A stretch of 64,000 nucleotides of DNA, taken from NCBI RefSeq assembly GCF_000379025.1, contig NZ_KB900619.1:185371-249370 (forward strand), given 5' to 3'. The notes beneath the pieces were generated by a model that saw only the letters and a list, made by a program, of their open reading frames with translations, did no database searches and was not told the DNA's origin. Source of the DNA: Orenia marismortui DSM 5156 (GTDB lineage Bacteria; Bacillota; Halanaerobiia; Halobacteroidales; Halobacteroidaceae). Numbering within the stretch: position 1 is the stretch's first letter; each line of letters opens with the position of its first letter. The position numbers were made by a program, and so were the translations under genes. Shown one piece after another: positions 8,116 through 17,162 of this stretch.

Positions 8116-9627
8116 TTAATTTTTAGTCGCTCTTAAAACTTCATCAATCGTAGTAATACCAGCTTTTATCTTCTTCCAACCAGCTTCAACTAGCATCTCC
8201 ATCCCTTTTTCCTGGGCGGCTTTTTTAATAATATTTGTTCCTTTATGATGGCTGATTAAAGATTGTAGTTCTTGATCGATTTTTAATAATTCATAAATAC
8301 TTGTCCTACCTTTAAATCCAATCTGATTACATTCTTTACAACCTTGATTATGATAAATTCCTATCTTTTCTTCTACTTCAGTGTTAATAAAACTTATCTC
8401 CTCAGAATCTGGATAATAAATTTCCTTACACTTTGGACATAATACTCTAATTAATCTTTGGCCTATCACCCCTCTTAAAGCTGAAGCTAAAAGGTAATCT
8501 TCTACTCCCATCTCTAATAAACGGGTTATCGCTCCAACAGCATCATTTGTATGTAAGGTAGCTAAAACTAAGTGGCCTGTCAAAGCAGATTGGATAGCTA
8601 TTTTAGCAGTTTCAACATCACGAATTTCTCCTATCATAATTATATCGGGATCATGGCGTAATATAGCTCTTAAACCACTAGCAAAACTAAAATCAATCTC
8701 AGGCTTAACTTGAATCTGATTAATACCATCTAACTGATATTCTACAGGATCTTCAATAGTTATTATCTTTTTATCAGAAGAATTTAAATGATTCAAAGTT
8801 GCATATAATGTTGTAGTCTTACCACTTCCTGTAGGTCCTGTTACCAAGATAATTCCATGAGGGTACTTGACCAGATCTAAATAATCTTCCAAAACTCCTT
8901 TACTAAATCCTATATTATTAATATCTAATAACATTTCAGCTCTATCTAATAACCTTAAGACTACACTTTCTCCATACAAGTTTGGAATAATAGAAATTCT
9001 AATATCCAATTCTCTGCCCAGAACCTTAATTCTAACCCTTCCATCTTGTGGTAGCCTACGTTCTGCTATATTCAAATTAGACATTATCTTAATTCTAGTA
9101 ACTATTGCTGGAAAGAGCTTTTTTGGTGGAGCAGGTTCTTCATATAAAAAGCCATCGATTCTATATCTGATCTTGCCTTGGTCTTCAAAAGGCTCAATAT
9201 GGATATCACTAGCTCCTTTCTTAAGACCAGTAGTAATAATAGTATTAACTAATCTAATAATTGGTGCCTCTTGAGCCAACTCCTCTAAACTCTCTACTTT
9301 ATAATCTAAATTGAGATCACTATAATCAGCTAATTGATTAGAATCAAAATCATTTAACATTCCTTCCACAGTATCTAAAGGTGCTTCAAGGTATTCATTA
9401 ATTAGCCTTTCAATAATTTCTTCCTTGATTAATTTAAAATTAATTATAGAATTTGAATAAACCTCTAAATCATCAATAAGCTCCAAAGAAGGTCTATTAT
9501 CACTAATAAATAGTATCTTCTTTCCTTCTTTTTTTATTGGTAATAATCTATATTCACGCAAAACCTCTTTAGGGAATTCTTTAATCAAATCCACTTTAAT
9601 CTTTTTCTCAAAATAATTATAATCCAT
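8116..9627 (-). CDS. gspE: Type II secretion ATPase GspE
   Basis: A 503-residue cytoplasmic secretion ATPase of the PulE/PilB class. An N1E-type N-terminal domain (1-100) precedes the ATPase domain, with Walker A GPTGSGKTTT (near 265), the Asp box, Walker B region IMIGEIRD and the His box LATLHTND. A C-terminal CxxC...CxxC zinc-binding module (CPKC and CKEC) sits near 395 and 430. It powers pseudopilus assembly and docks on the GspL-like protein. A clear GGAGG precedes the ATG. Confidence 0.95.
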   Translation of the reverse strand: MDYNYFEKKIKVDLIKEFPKEVLREYRLLPIKKEGKKILFISDNRPSLELIDDLEVYSNSIINFKLIKEEIIERLINEYLEAPLDTVEGMLNDFDSNQLADYSDLNLDYKVESLEELAQEAPIIRLVNTIITTGLKKGASDIHIEPFEDQGKIRYRIDGFLYEEPAPPKKLFPAIVTRIKIMSNLNIAERRLPQDGRVRIKVLGRELDIRISIIPNLYGESVVLRLLDRAEMLLDINNIGFSKGVLEDYLDLVKYPHGIILVTGPTGSGKTTTLYATLNHLNSSDKKIITIEDPVEYQLDGINQIQVKPEIDFSFASGLRAILRHDPDIIMIGEIRDVETAKIAIQSALTGHLVLATLHTNDAVGAITRLLEMGVEDYLLASALRGVIGQRLIRVLCPKCKEIYYPDSEEISFINTEVEEKIGIYHNQGCKECNQIGFKGRTSIYELLKIDQELQSLISHHKGTNIIKKAAQEKGMEMLVEAGWKKIKAGITTIDEVLRATKN

Positions 9628-9641
9628 CTTATTCCTCCAGT

Positions 9642-10199
9642 TTAGTTAGAAAAATTCAATCTAAACTCTGCTTCTTTAAAACTCAAGATTACCTGATCTT
9701 CTTTAATCTCTTTAACTAAATAATCTTTAATCACTGCTCCCTCTTTTAAGATATAACTTTGTGAATTACTTTTATCTATTATAATAGCTCTACTATTTCC
9801 ATCTTGCTTAGATATAGCCGATAAAGAAAAAAGCTCCTCAATCTTATTCTTCTTTTTTTCTGCTAAGAAAGTAGGTAGGTTGGTGTTGGGGAAATCTCCT
9901 TTTAAATTATCTGCTTCTAGATCTTTATCAATAATCTCCTTCATATTAAAAAAGTTATTATCGGCTATATCCTCCCATTCTTTACCTCTAAGATCAAGCT
10001 TATACTTAAATTTACTATCTTCTTTTATTTTTATATCCTGCTCTAATATCTTACTTAACTTAGCTAAATCTATATTTTGGGAAGCAATAACTGGATTATT
10101 CATCTGGGAAAATTGATAAAGATGCCAACAATAAATTATACTGATTCCAAGAGTGATTAATAACAGTATTTTTAATAACGATATAAATCTTAATGGCAA
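9642..10199 (-). CDS. GspC-like inner-membrane coupling protein
   Basis: A 185-190-residue protein with one N-terminal membrane helix (about 8-28), a low-complexity periplasmic linker and a C-terminal homology-region-like domain (about 128-188) with the pattern AIIIDKSNSQSYILKEGAVI...KEIKEDQVIL that is typical of GspC/PilP. GspC links the inner platform to the secretin. The likely start is a TTG at 10199 placed six bases after GGAGGTG. A TTG five codons upstream is also in frame but lacks a site. Its place between gspK and gspE and its short length without a PDZ domain fit a minimal GspC. Confidence 0.72.
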   Translation of the reverse strand: MPLRFISLLKILLLITLGISIIYCWHLYQFSQMNNPVIASQNIDLAKLSKILEQDIKIKEDSKFKYKLDLRGKEWEDIADNNFFNMKEIIDKDLEADNLKGDFPNTNLPTFLAEKKKNKIEELFSLSAISKQDGNSRAIIIDKSNSQSYILKEGAVIKDYLVKEIKEDQVILSFKEAEFRLNFSN

Positions 10200-10222
10200 T
10201 AACTTCACCTCCAAGCTTGCAA

Positions 10223-11239
10223 TTATTCTTCATCCCATTTTAAGATTTTTATTTTCCAGTTATCATCTTCATCTTTATTTCTTTCTACAATACACTTTAT
10301 CTCTTTAAGAGGCTTTCCATCATTTGAAAAAACTCTACTTGTAATTAAGAATAATTTAGATGACACTGTAAAATAGTTCAATAGATTTTTTTGAGATGTA
10401 CTAATTTCAGACAACTCTTTTATACCTTCTCTTTGACGTAACTTAATTATCTTTTCTTTGTAACTAAGATTTATATTTAAACCCTTTAAAACTACTTCTA
10501 ACAAATCTTCTGAAATAAAATTAATATTTAAATTTGAATTAACTGCCAGATATGGCCTGATACTATTTAAAGTTCTTTCACTTAAACCTTTTAAATATAG
10601 AGTCTCTAACTGTTTGATCTCTTTAATTCTTCTTCCTGCCCTCCTCTCCTTATTTAAATATCCATATATTAAATTTCTTTCAACACTATTCAACTCCAAA
10701 AATTCTAATAATCTCCTTAATTTATTTAAATCATCAGAATTCAGATTAAAATATCCATATGTAGTTAAACTATCTATAGCTTTAGAATAATCTTCCCCTA
10801 AGATATCTTTAATTAATAAAAGATTAATAACAAATCCTTGTTTAGCAATTTTTTCTTCTATCTGCTGCTCAACTTCTTCATTCCACCAATCTAACTTAGA
10901 TAAGATATCTTGTTTAGTATAATTAATATTCAATTTACTACCTATATCTTCAATCTCCACTTTATATTCAAGCTGATCCTCTGTACCTTCTAAATTCTTA
11001 TTCCATTCATCTTCTGGAATATCATATTCTGTATTATCACTTTTAAGCTTATCTATGCCCATAATAATCCCTGAAAGAGAAGTATTATATATTTTTTTCT
11101 TATCTAAATTATTGCGAATCAAAAAACTATTCAATTGAACCTCATCAAATAGATTAACAAAAATCACACTTAAGATTACTAGAGTCCATAAAACAATTAT
11201 CAACGCATATCCATCACAATTTTCTTTTAAACTCTCCAT
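10223..11239 (-). CDS. Minor pseudopilin GspK-like
   Basis: A 338-residue protein, much longer than the other pseudopilins. The leader is MESLKENCDG and the mature hydrophobic helix starts YALIIVLWTLVILSVIF. Unlike its siblings it lacks Glu at position +5, which is the hallmark of GspK, the cap of the pseudopilus. The body is alpha-helical with helix-hairpin-helix-like repeats (for example around DDLNKLRRLLEFL and LNINFISEDLLEVVL). AAAGGAG lies before the ATG. It is the first gene of the operon. Confidence 0.82.
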   Translation of the reverse strand: MESLKENCDGYALIIVLWTLVILSVIFVNLFDEVQLNSFLIRNNLDKKKIYNTSLSGIIMGIDKLKSDNTEYDIPEDEWNKNLEGTEDQLEYKVEIEDIGSKLNINYTKQDILSKLDWWNEEVEQQIEEKIAKQGFVINLLLIKDILGEDYSKAIDSLTTYGYFNLNSDDLNKLRRLLEFLELNSVERNLIYGYLNKERRAGRRIKEIKQLETLYLKGLSERTLNSIRPYLAVNSNLNINFISEDLLEVVLKGLNINLSYKEKIIKLRQREGIKELSEISTSQKNLLNYFTVSSKLFLITSRVFSNDGKPLKEIKCIVERNKDEDDNWKIKILKWDEE

Positions 11240-11367
11240 CTTTACTCCTTTATTTATATAAATGATGATAAATTTTCATCCATTAGATTTTATTTACATA
11301 TATTATATTCTCTCTCAACTACTCTTTTCCCTTTTAAGTATTAAAATTAATTCATTCTATACTAAGT

Positions 11368-11400
11368 AAAAAGGTAGCCCTAAATTTAGGGCTACCTTTT
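11368..11400. terminator. Bidirectional terminator between beta-propeller gene and gsp operon
   Basis: A perfect 30-bp palindrome (stem AAAGGTAGCCCTAAA) is flanked by A and T runs. It ends transcription from the upstream gene on the minus strand, so the gsp operon needs its own promoter between here and 11239. A TATAAT-like box is present there, but no convincing -35. Confidence 0.85.
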
Positions 11401-11438
11401 ATCTTCTGCTAGTCTTATTATACTTATAAATTTAATTG

Positions 11439-12131
11439 TTATTTTAATTTACCATCTGCTCCTACTAAATAGGAGTCACCAGCTCTACTTGTAATAGAAA
11501 TATGACCCCCTTTAGTTACTACTGGACTATTTAACTCTCCAGCATCAGCTAATTTAATGCTCCATTTCTCTTCTCCATCACTATTTACTGCATATAAGAA
11601 ACCATTCTCTACACCAAAGTAAATAGTTCCATCTTTAGCTACTGCTAAATCCGTTAAAGCTAATTTTTCATCTTCATCATCATCTAAAATTAGACTTCTA
11701 TCATCATTGTCTTCTACTGGAACTTCAAACTTCCAATCCAGTTGACTATCTGATTTTACTGCATATAAGACCCCTTCACTAGTACCCACAAAGATAGTTC
11801 CATTACTTGCTACTGCAGGTGAAGTCAATTTTGCATTTTTGAAGATAGGAAATTGCCACTTCAAATCACCTGTTGAATCAATTGCATATAAGAAGAACTT
11901 ATTATCAGTAAAGTAGATCATCTCATCATCTATAGCTGGAGTTGTATCTGCTGCTAATTTCTTAGCTTGATTATATTTACTATAAGTATAGCTCCACCTT
12001 ACATCACCATCTCTGTCTACTGAATATATAGAACCATTTCTTTGAACTATATTCTCAGCTTGGACCCCAATATTAGAAATTATCAAAACTGACAAGACCA
12101 ACATAATCATAAATATTTTCTTATTAAACAC
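11439..12131 (-). CDS. Exported PQQ-type beta-propeller repeat protein
   Basis: A 230-residue secreted protein. A signal peptide (about 1-25, ending near VQAEN) is followed by repeated propeller blades with the pattern GTIYFGVENGFLYAVNSDG and W-x-F or W-x-I strands (at about 45, 80, 125 and 170). Four or five blades are visible, fewer than the usual seven or eight, so it may be a short member or may oligomerise. Such proteins act as outer-membrane assembly scaffolds (BamB-like) or extracellular binding proteins; no catalytic residues are seen. The start is GTG with GGAAGG upstream. It lies just ahead of the secretion operon but has its own terminator. Confidence 0.75.
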   Translation of the reverse strand: MFNKKIFMIMLVLSVLIISNIGVQAENIVQRNGSIYSVDRDGDVRWSYTYSKYNQAKKLAADTTPAIDDEMIYFTDNKFFLYAIDSTGDLKWQFPIFKNAKLTSPAVASNGTIFVGTSEGVLYAVKSDSQLDWKFEVPVEDNDDRSLILDDDEDEKLALTDLAVAKDGTIYFGVENGFLYAVNSDGEEKWSIKLADAGELNSPVVTKGGHISITSRAGDSYLVGADGKLK

Positions 12132-12372
12132 TTTAATTACCTTCCCTTCTTCTAATTGTATAAACTGACTAGCTGGTCATTAATTTCTTGATTCAAGCCC
12201 AAAATCCTTCTTTATATCAACAAAAAAAATAAATTTTTTATTTTTTTCATTATTTTGTAACAGTAATTACAATGTTTTAATTATATTTACCTATCTATGG
12301 TTAATTAAGGTAAGTTTCAAAATTTTATTATAGAAAAAAGTTATCCACAATCTCTAAAAAAGCATAGTTTCC

Positions 12373-12410
12373 TAAAAAAAAGGTTGATAGCTTTTAGCTA
12401 CCAACCTTAA
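12373..12410 (-). terminator. Intrinsic terminator downstream of hfq
   Basis: On the minus strand the stem AAGGUUGGUAGCU pairs with a nearly perfect partner and is followed by eight U. It starts 18 bp after the hfq stop codon. Confidence 0.85.
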
Positions 12411-12425
12411 ATATTTATAAGAAAA

Positions 12426-12656
12426 TTACTCACCTTTAAACAAACTCTTAACCTCTTGCTCTGGGACTATAGTAGAAATTGCATGCTTATATACCATCTC
12501 TTGTTTGCCTTGACTCTTAATTATAATAGTGAAATTATCAAAACCTTCTACAATTCCTGTTATCCGAAAACCATTAACCAAAAACACAGTAACTTTAACT
12601 TTATTCTTTCTGACTTCATTCAAGAAAGTATCTTGTAAATTAATCTGTTTTTTCAT
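12426..12656 (-). CDS. hfq: RNA chaperone Hfq
   Basis: A 76-residue Sm-like hexameric RNA chaperone. The Sm1 region ([19 protein letters not shown]) and the Sm2 motif YKHAIST are both present, as is the N-terminal [10 protein letters not shown]. Hfq helps small RNAs pair with mRNAs. In many Firmicutes hfq directly follows mutS-mutL-miaA; here it lies in the same order and strand but is separated from miaA by four unrelated genes. GGGGAGG precedes the ATG. Confidence 0.96.
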   Translation of the reverse strand: MKKQINLQDTFLNEVRKNKVKVTVFLVNGFRITGIVEGFDNFTIIIKSQGKQEMVYKHAISTIVPEQEVKSLFKGE

Positions 12657-12729
12657 TAAGATTTCCTCCCCTTATATCATATCAGATAAACCCCAAGCCT
12701 CATTTCATTATCTACTTATATATTCTTTA

Positions 12730-12939
12730 TTAAATATTTTTTTCCTTCTTAATGGATTTATACTCTAGCTCATCATTACATAATATACAAATTCCTTCCT
12801 CTAAACTCTTTCTTCTTAGAATTAAAGGAGCTGCTGCTTTAGCTTTTTTAATTCCATCTTTTTTACCAATATACCTCCCCCAAAAATAACCTATCACTAA
12901 TGAGATTATTAATAATAAAATTATATACCTTAATTCCAA
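12730..12939 (-). CDS. Small membrane-anchored protein with Cys pair
   Basis: A 69-residue protein not assigned to a known family. An N-terminal membrane helix (about 4-22) is followed by a basic stretch and a C-terminal CILC motif near residue 51 that could bind metal or form a disulfide. The start codon is TTG, but a perfect AGGAGGTGAG lies seven bases upstream, which makes translation credible. It sits 73 bp upstream of hfq on the same strand and may be co-transcribed. Confidence 0.6.
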   Translation of the reverse strand: MELRYIILLLIISLVIGYFWGRYIGKKDGIKKAKAAAPLILRRKSLEEGICILCNDELEYKSIKKEKNI

Positions 12940-12960
12940 AAACTCACCTCCTAAAAAGGA

Positions 12961-13301
12961 GATTCATAATTAAATTTAAATAGATCTTGATGGAAAGATA
13001 ATGCACACTTTTATATCTATTTACAATTGATAATCATTTAAATTAAGAGTCATGTTTTCAGACTCATAGGAACAAGTAAAATATTTCAAGATCTTTAAAA
13101 CGAAAAAATTATTGTTTGAACAAAGCAAACATTCTCAAATAAATATAACAGTAGCACAATTTTTGAAGTAGCAGTACTATATTTGTAAATCTCAACAGAC
13201 CTTGATTGCGTAGTGAGTTTTAACTTTTTCTAGACCTTTTGGTGACTTTTAGGGCAATGCTAAAAGTCACTCGTCCCTTTAGGACGAAAACTAAAAAGAA
13301 C
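12961..13301. other. Intergenic region with stacked hairpins
   Basis: No gene is seen in these 341 bp. Near 13241-13295 lies an 11-bp stem (GTGACTTTTAG with CTAAAAGTCAC) followed by a second short stem (TCGTCC with GGACGA), downstream of the minus-strand membrane-protein gene. They may end its transcript, although no long U run follows. A partial Fur-box-like sequence (12 of 15) at 13028-13042 is probably chance. Confidence 0.5.
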
Positions 13302-13853
13302 TCATCTATGCAAAATCCAAACAACAATATTAGCTATAGCAATTACTAATAATCCCCTTTGCCAATCAATCACCAAAGCCCCAACTAAAGTAAGTAATGA
13401 TAAAAGTACTGTTCCTATCTTACCTAAGTAATTAATAAAGTTACCTCTATTTATATATTCTTCCAAATAATAATCAATATAATCATCAGTTAATTGCACA
13501 AAAGAGATTATCAATATAGAAAATAAAAAGAGCCTAGAATCTAAGACTAAAAAACCAAAAATCAACATAATTATAACTTCCTGATATGACTTTAGACCAG
13601 TGGGCAATTCATCAGAACCTATACCCATTCCTACAATATAACTAGCCCAAAACAGTGAAATCGTTAATTGGTAATCGATCAAAATAGAAAAGGTCAATAA
13701 AATTAATGAATAAGGTACAATAGCCCTATCTAATCTCATTGCTAAGGTAGTTCGCCCATTTAAACGATCAATTTCTTGATCTAAATAATCATCCATTAAC
13801 TTAATTACTATACCAGTCAAGAAAACAACAGACATATCATTCAATAACTCCAT
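13302..13853 (-). CDS. UbiA-like polytopic membrane protein with two Asp-rich motifs
   Basis: A 183-residue membrane protein with about six hydrophobic segments. Two acidic motifs, MDDYLDQEIDR (about residues 20-30) and DDYIDYYLEE (about 123-132), recall the two Asp-rich metal-diphosphate sites of UbiA prenyltransferases. At 183 residues it is much shorter than that family (about 290), so it may be a minimal relative or a look-alike, and no substrate can be named. It starts 9 bp after the GTPase gene with AGGAGG upstream, so the two are very likely one transcription unit. Confidence 0.6.
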   Translation of the reverse strand: MELLNDMSVVFLTGIVIKLMDDYLDQEIDRLNGRTTLAMRLDRAIVPYSLILLTFSILIDYQLTISLFWASYIVGMGIGSDELPTGLKSYQEVIIMLIFGFLVLDSRLFLFSILIISFVQLTDDYIDYYLEEYINRGNFINYLGKIGTVLLSLLTLVGALVIDWQRGLLVIAIANIVVWILHR

Positions 13854-13862
13854 TTTATCCTC

Positions 13863-14462
13863 CTAGATATTCTCTAATAAAAATAACTTTATCTTATCAA
13901 ATCCCTCTTGATAGATTGCTGAAATTGGTATAAGCAATCTTTTATCAACTATCTTACTTAACTTCTCTAAATTTGATTTGTCAATATCTAGGTCTAATTT
14001 ATTGGCTAAAATTTTATACCCTGATTCATCCTTTAAAAAATCATAAATTTCTTGATCTATTCTGGTTAAATTTTGATTTGAACTTAGTTGATTTAAATCA
14101 ATTATATGCAATACAATCTCACTAAGCATTAACTCCTTAAGTGTTTGAGCCATTGATTTCCTAATATATTCTTGGGGATGAATCTCATCCACCAACCCAC
14201 AACTGTCAACTAATCTAATATCTTTATCCTGCTTACCTACAGGTAATTTAAGCTGTATACTTTGTATATTGTTAGTTTTATGGGGCTTATCAGAGGTTAA
14301 TTCATCATAAGCTTGCTCTAATTCATAAGTTCTAGTTGATACAAATCCTGCTGGCTGTCTAATCATAAATCTTAACTTCCTTATCCCTAAATAATAAGCA
14401 AAATTTATCAAAAAAGAAGTCTTCCCCACATTAGGTTGACCTATTATCAAAGCTGATGTCAT
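13863..14462 (-). CDS. Small P-loop GTPase of unknown role
   Basis: A 199-residue TRAFAC-type GTPase. G1 is GQPNVGKTS (8-16), G3 is DSCG (near 103) in place of the usual DxxG followed by a hydrophobic residue, and G4 is NKLD (near 155). The G2 threonines lie in a longer insertion rich in Ser and Thr. It is a single domain without the KH or other RNA-binding modules of Era/Der, so it is not one of the standard ribosome GTPases. Tight linkage to the UbiA-like gene and to the SpoVK-like ATPase upstream suggests a shared, perhaps sporulation- or membrane-related role. Confidence 0.68.
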   Translation of the reverse strand: MTSALIIGQPNVGKTSFLINFAYYLGIRKLRFMIRQPAGFVSTRTYELEQAYDELTSDKPHKTNNIQSIQLKLPVGKQDKDIRLVDSCGLVDEIHPQEYIRKSMAQTLKELMLSEIVLHIIDLNQLSSNQNLTRIDQEIYDFLKDESGYKILANKLDLDIDKSNLEKLSKIVDKRLLIPISAIYQEGFDKIKLFLLENI

Positions 14463-14617
14463 ACTATCACCCCAAAACTACAATTATAAGTAATAATTAA
14501 AATTTATCTTCAGCCTTACATAATATCCAAGACTTAAATACTTAGCTATTATAAATCATATGATAATTTATTAACCTATTACAGTTAAAAAGTTAAAATA
14601 TAAATCAACTATAGTTA

Positions 14618-15568
14618 CTAACTATCATTGAAATCTTCTCTATTAATCATCATTAAATCTACCTTGCTAATCTTCTCTTGCTTAACCAACCTAACAGCTT
14701 GATTCCTAATAGCCCTTTCTATCAAATTACGCACTGTTCTAGCATTACCTTCTTCAGGGCCAGCTTCCTTTCTTATCTTACTTAAGATGTTATACAATTT
14801 AGCTTCTGATCTTTGAGATAATTTATATTCTCGCTCTTTAACCATTAGTTTAGCTATCTCAATTAACTCTTCTAAAGAATAATCCTCAAAATTCACTTTA
14901 ATAGGAAACCTAGAATTTAATCCTGGATTACTTTCTAAAAAATATTCCATTTCTTGAGGATAACCAGCCAAAATCACTATCAAATTCTCTCTATTATCTT
15001 CCATAAGCTTAACTAAAGTATCAATAGCCTCTTTACCAAAATCCCTATGTCCACCCCGTGCCAAAGAATATGCCTCATCAATAAATAAAATCCCACCTAA
15101 AGCACTTTGAACTAACTTTCTTGTTTTTTGAGCAGTATGTCCAATATACTCTCCTACCATATCTGCTCTTTCTACCTCTTTTAAATGTCCTTTTTCTAAT
15201 AACCCTAGTTCTTTAAATAACTTAGCTAAAATTCTAGCTACTGTCGTCTTACCAGTTCCAGGATTACCTTTAAAGATCATATGCATTACTAAAGAATCAG
15301 ACTTTAATTCTTGTCTCTGTCGTTCTTTTTGTATAGTCACAAAAGCTCTTAATTGCTTGACTAATTTTTTAATATTGTTTAATCCAATCATTTTATCTAA
15401 TTCTGCAACTATCATATCTATCAGATTATTATCTTCCCTAGATACTGGATTATCCTTAGTATTAGATTTATCATCTTTTATTAGCTCAAAAGCTTTTATA
15501 AGAGAAATCTCTCCCATTTCTAATCTACGTAATACTTCTCTTCTTTTGGAACTATTATTTAAGGGCAT
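14618..15568 (-). CDS. SpoVK/CbxX-type AAA+ ATPase
   Basis: A 316-residue AAA+ ATPase. An N-terminal helical region (1-60) precedes the ATPase core, with Walker A GNPGTGKTT (near 108), Walker B ILFIDEA (near 165), sensor 1 near ILAGYP and an arginine finger region near NSRFP. The motif content matches stage V sporulation protein K and CbxX/CfxQ. SpoVK is needed for spore maturation in Bacillus by an unknown mechanism. GGAGG precedes the ATG. The gene lies 155 bp upstream of the small GTPase on the same strand. Confidence 0.82.
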   Translation of the reverse strand: MPLNNSSKRREVLRRLEMGEISLIKAFELIKDDKSNTKDNPVSREDNNLIDMIVAELDKMIGLNNIKKLVKQLRAFVTIQKERQRQELKSDSLVMHMIFKGNPGTGKTTVARILAKLFKELGLLEKGHLKEVERADMVGEYIGHTAQKTRKLVQSALGGILFIDEAYSLARGGHRDFGKEAIDTLVKLMEDNRENLIVILAGYPQEMEYFLESNPGLNSRFPIKVNFEDYSLEELIEIAKLMVKEREYKLSQRSEAKLYNILSKIRKEAGPEEGNARTVRNLIERAIRNQAVRLVKQEKISKVDLMMINREDFNDS

Positions 15569-15814
15569 TGCAATCCCTCCTAATAGCTTCTATATATAAT
15601 ATATGATTTGATAGTAATAAAATAGAATTCAAAGCAGAAATAATAATAATTTTCTAAGCCAATCCTGTGTAATGGTTCAAAATAAACTTAACTCCATAAC
15701 CCTTTTTCGAGCTTAGTGACTCCTTTATGCCTATTAGAATTAGAGTTAAAGTGAAATATAAAGGATTTTAACTTTTAAATATAGACTTACACAAAAGCTA
15801 TACCTATACAATAT

Positions 15815-15848
15815 AAAAATAAGAAAGAGGAATTATTCCTCTCTCTTA
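15815..15848 (-). terminator. Likely intrinsic terminator after the Cys-rich gene
   Basis: A near-perfect hairpin (AAGAGAGAGGAATAATTCCTC...CTT on the minus strand) follows the stop codon directly and is succeeded by a U-rich stretch. Confidence 0.65.
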
Positions 15849-15849
15849 T

Positions 15850-16143
15850 TTAATCACAATATTCACATAGCATTATTATTTCATTATTATCATTAAATAT
15901 TTCTTTACCTAAAGCTTTATTTACTAATTGATAGTCATTACATAATTCATAGCGGCAACAAGTATCACAAATGTATGCACCTATTACTTCACAATGAACA
16001 TATTTCTCGTGATCTCCAATATTGCATTCACATATTGGACACTTTAAACCTTCTAAGAGCTCATTATCTGAAGTTAAAATATGGTGTTCTTTCTTCTCCT
16101 TAAGCTTAACTATTAACTTACTAACTTCTTTATTGTACTTCAT
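15850..16143 (-). CDS. Cys-rich zinc-ribbon-like protein, unknown function
   Basis: A 97-residue cytoplasmic protein. A basic N-terminal helix (1-20) is followed by CPICECNIGDHEKYVHC, CDTCCRYELC and a terminal CEYCD, ten cysteines in all, enough for two treble-clef or zinc-ribbon sites. I do not recognise the family. It lies between miaA and the SpoVK-like gene with GGAGGGG before the ATG and its own terminator. It may bind nucleic acid or act as a metallochaperone; neither is shown. Confidence 0.65.
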   Translation of the reverse strand: MKYNKEVSKLIVKLKEKKEHHILTSDNELLEGLKCPICECNIGDHEKYVHCEVIGAYICDTCCRYELCNDYQLVNKALGKEIFNDNNEIIMLCEYCD

Positions 16144-16203
16144 CGTGAAGTTACCCCTCCTAAGTTATAAAAGCTTAATTAATAATTAACTATTAATTAA
16201 AAA

Positions 16204-17142
16204 CTACTTGATTTTAGAACTAACTATTTCTTTTACTTCATTAAGTAAAGAATCAAAATCATATTCTTCCACATCAAACCAATTAATAGATTTATCCCTT
16301 TTAAACCAGGTAAATTGTCGTTTAGCAAAATGCCTAGTATCTCTTTTAATTAATCTAATTGCCTCATCTAAATCATACTCACCTTCAAAATAAGCAATTA
16401 TCTCTTTATACCCTAATCCTTGCATTGAAATTAAATCTCTATTATAACCTTCATCATAATATAATTCTCTAACCTCATCTATTAATCCTTCTTTTATCAT
16501 TAAATCTACTCTTTGATTAATTCTCTGATATAAATTCTCCCGACTACGACGCAGTCCAATCTTTACTACTTGATAACGAGGAGGAGTATTTTTAGCTTTC
16601 TCTTTGAAATAGGTTGTAGTCTTACCGGTTTGTTGATAAACTTCAATTCCACGAATGACACGCCGCAAGTCATTAGGATGTAGCTTGTCTGCTAATTTAG
16701 AATCAATCTCTCTTAACTTATCATGAACATGTTGAGTTCCATATTCTTCAGCTTCTTCTTCTAATCTTTTTCTAAGTTCCCAGTCAACCTCCATATCAGG
16801 AAAGATAAATCCATCTATAACTGATTTAACATATAATCCTGTTCCCCCAACAAGTAAAGGTAATTTACCCTTTTGACTAATTTTAGGTATCAACTCATCA
16901 ACTCTTGTCTGAAAATCGGCTACACTAAACTCTTGATTAGGCTCTATAATATCTATCATATAATGTGGAACTAGTTTTTGTTCTTCTTGGCTAGCCTTAG
17001 CAGTTCCAATATCCATCTTCTTATAAATCTGCATTGAATCAGCGGAAATAATTTCTCCATCTAAATCTTGAGCTAAGGCTAAGGATAATCTTGTTTTCCC
17101 CACTGCAGTAGGTCCAACAATAGCTACTAAAGGCTCTTGCAT
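16204..17142 (-). CDS. miaA: tRNA dimethylallyltransferase MiaA
   Basis: Transfers a dimethylallyl group to N6 of A37 in tRNAs that read codons starting with U. The 312-residue protein shows P-loop GPTAVGKT (near 10), DSMQIYK, GTAKAS, the GGTGLYVKSVI segment and the C-terminal KRDTRHFAKRQFTWF helix. The frame extends to a TTG eight codons upstream, but AAAGGGAG is spaced for the ATG at 17142. It follows mutS-mutL in the classic order. Confidence 0.96.
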   Translation of the reverse strand: MQEPLVAIVGPTAVGKTRLSLALAQDLDGEIISADSMQIYKKMDIGTAKASQEEQKLVPHYMIDIIEPNQEFSVADFQTRVDELIPKISQKGKLPLLVGGTGLYVKSVIDGFIFPDMEVDWELRKRLEEEAEEYGTQHVHDKLREIDSKLADKLHPNDLRRVIRGIEVYQQTGKTTTYFKEKAKNTPPRYQVVKIGLRRSRENLYQRINQRVDLMIKEGLIDEVRELYYDEGYNRDLISMQGLGYKEIIAYFEGEYDLDEAIRLIKRDTRHFAKRQFTWFKRDKSINWFDVEEYDFDSLLNEVKEIVSSKIK

Positions 17143-17162
17143 AATATCAACTCCCTTTAAAG

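Noticed and set aside
13028..13042. Fur-box-like sequence
   Set aside because: Only 12 of 15 match and no iron-related gene or promoter is near; expected by chance in AT-rich DNA.
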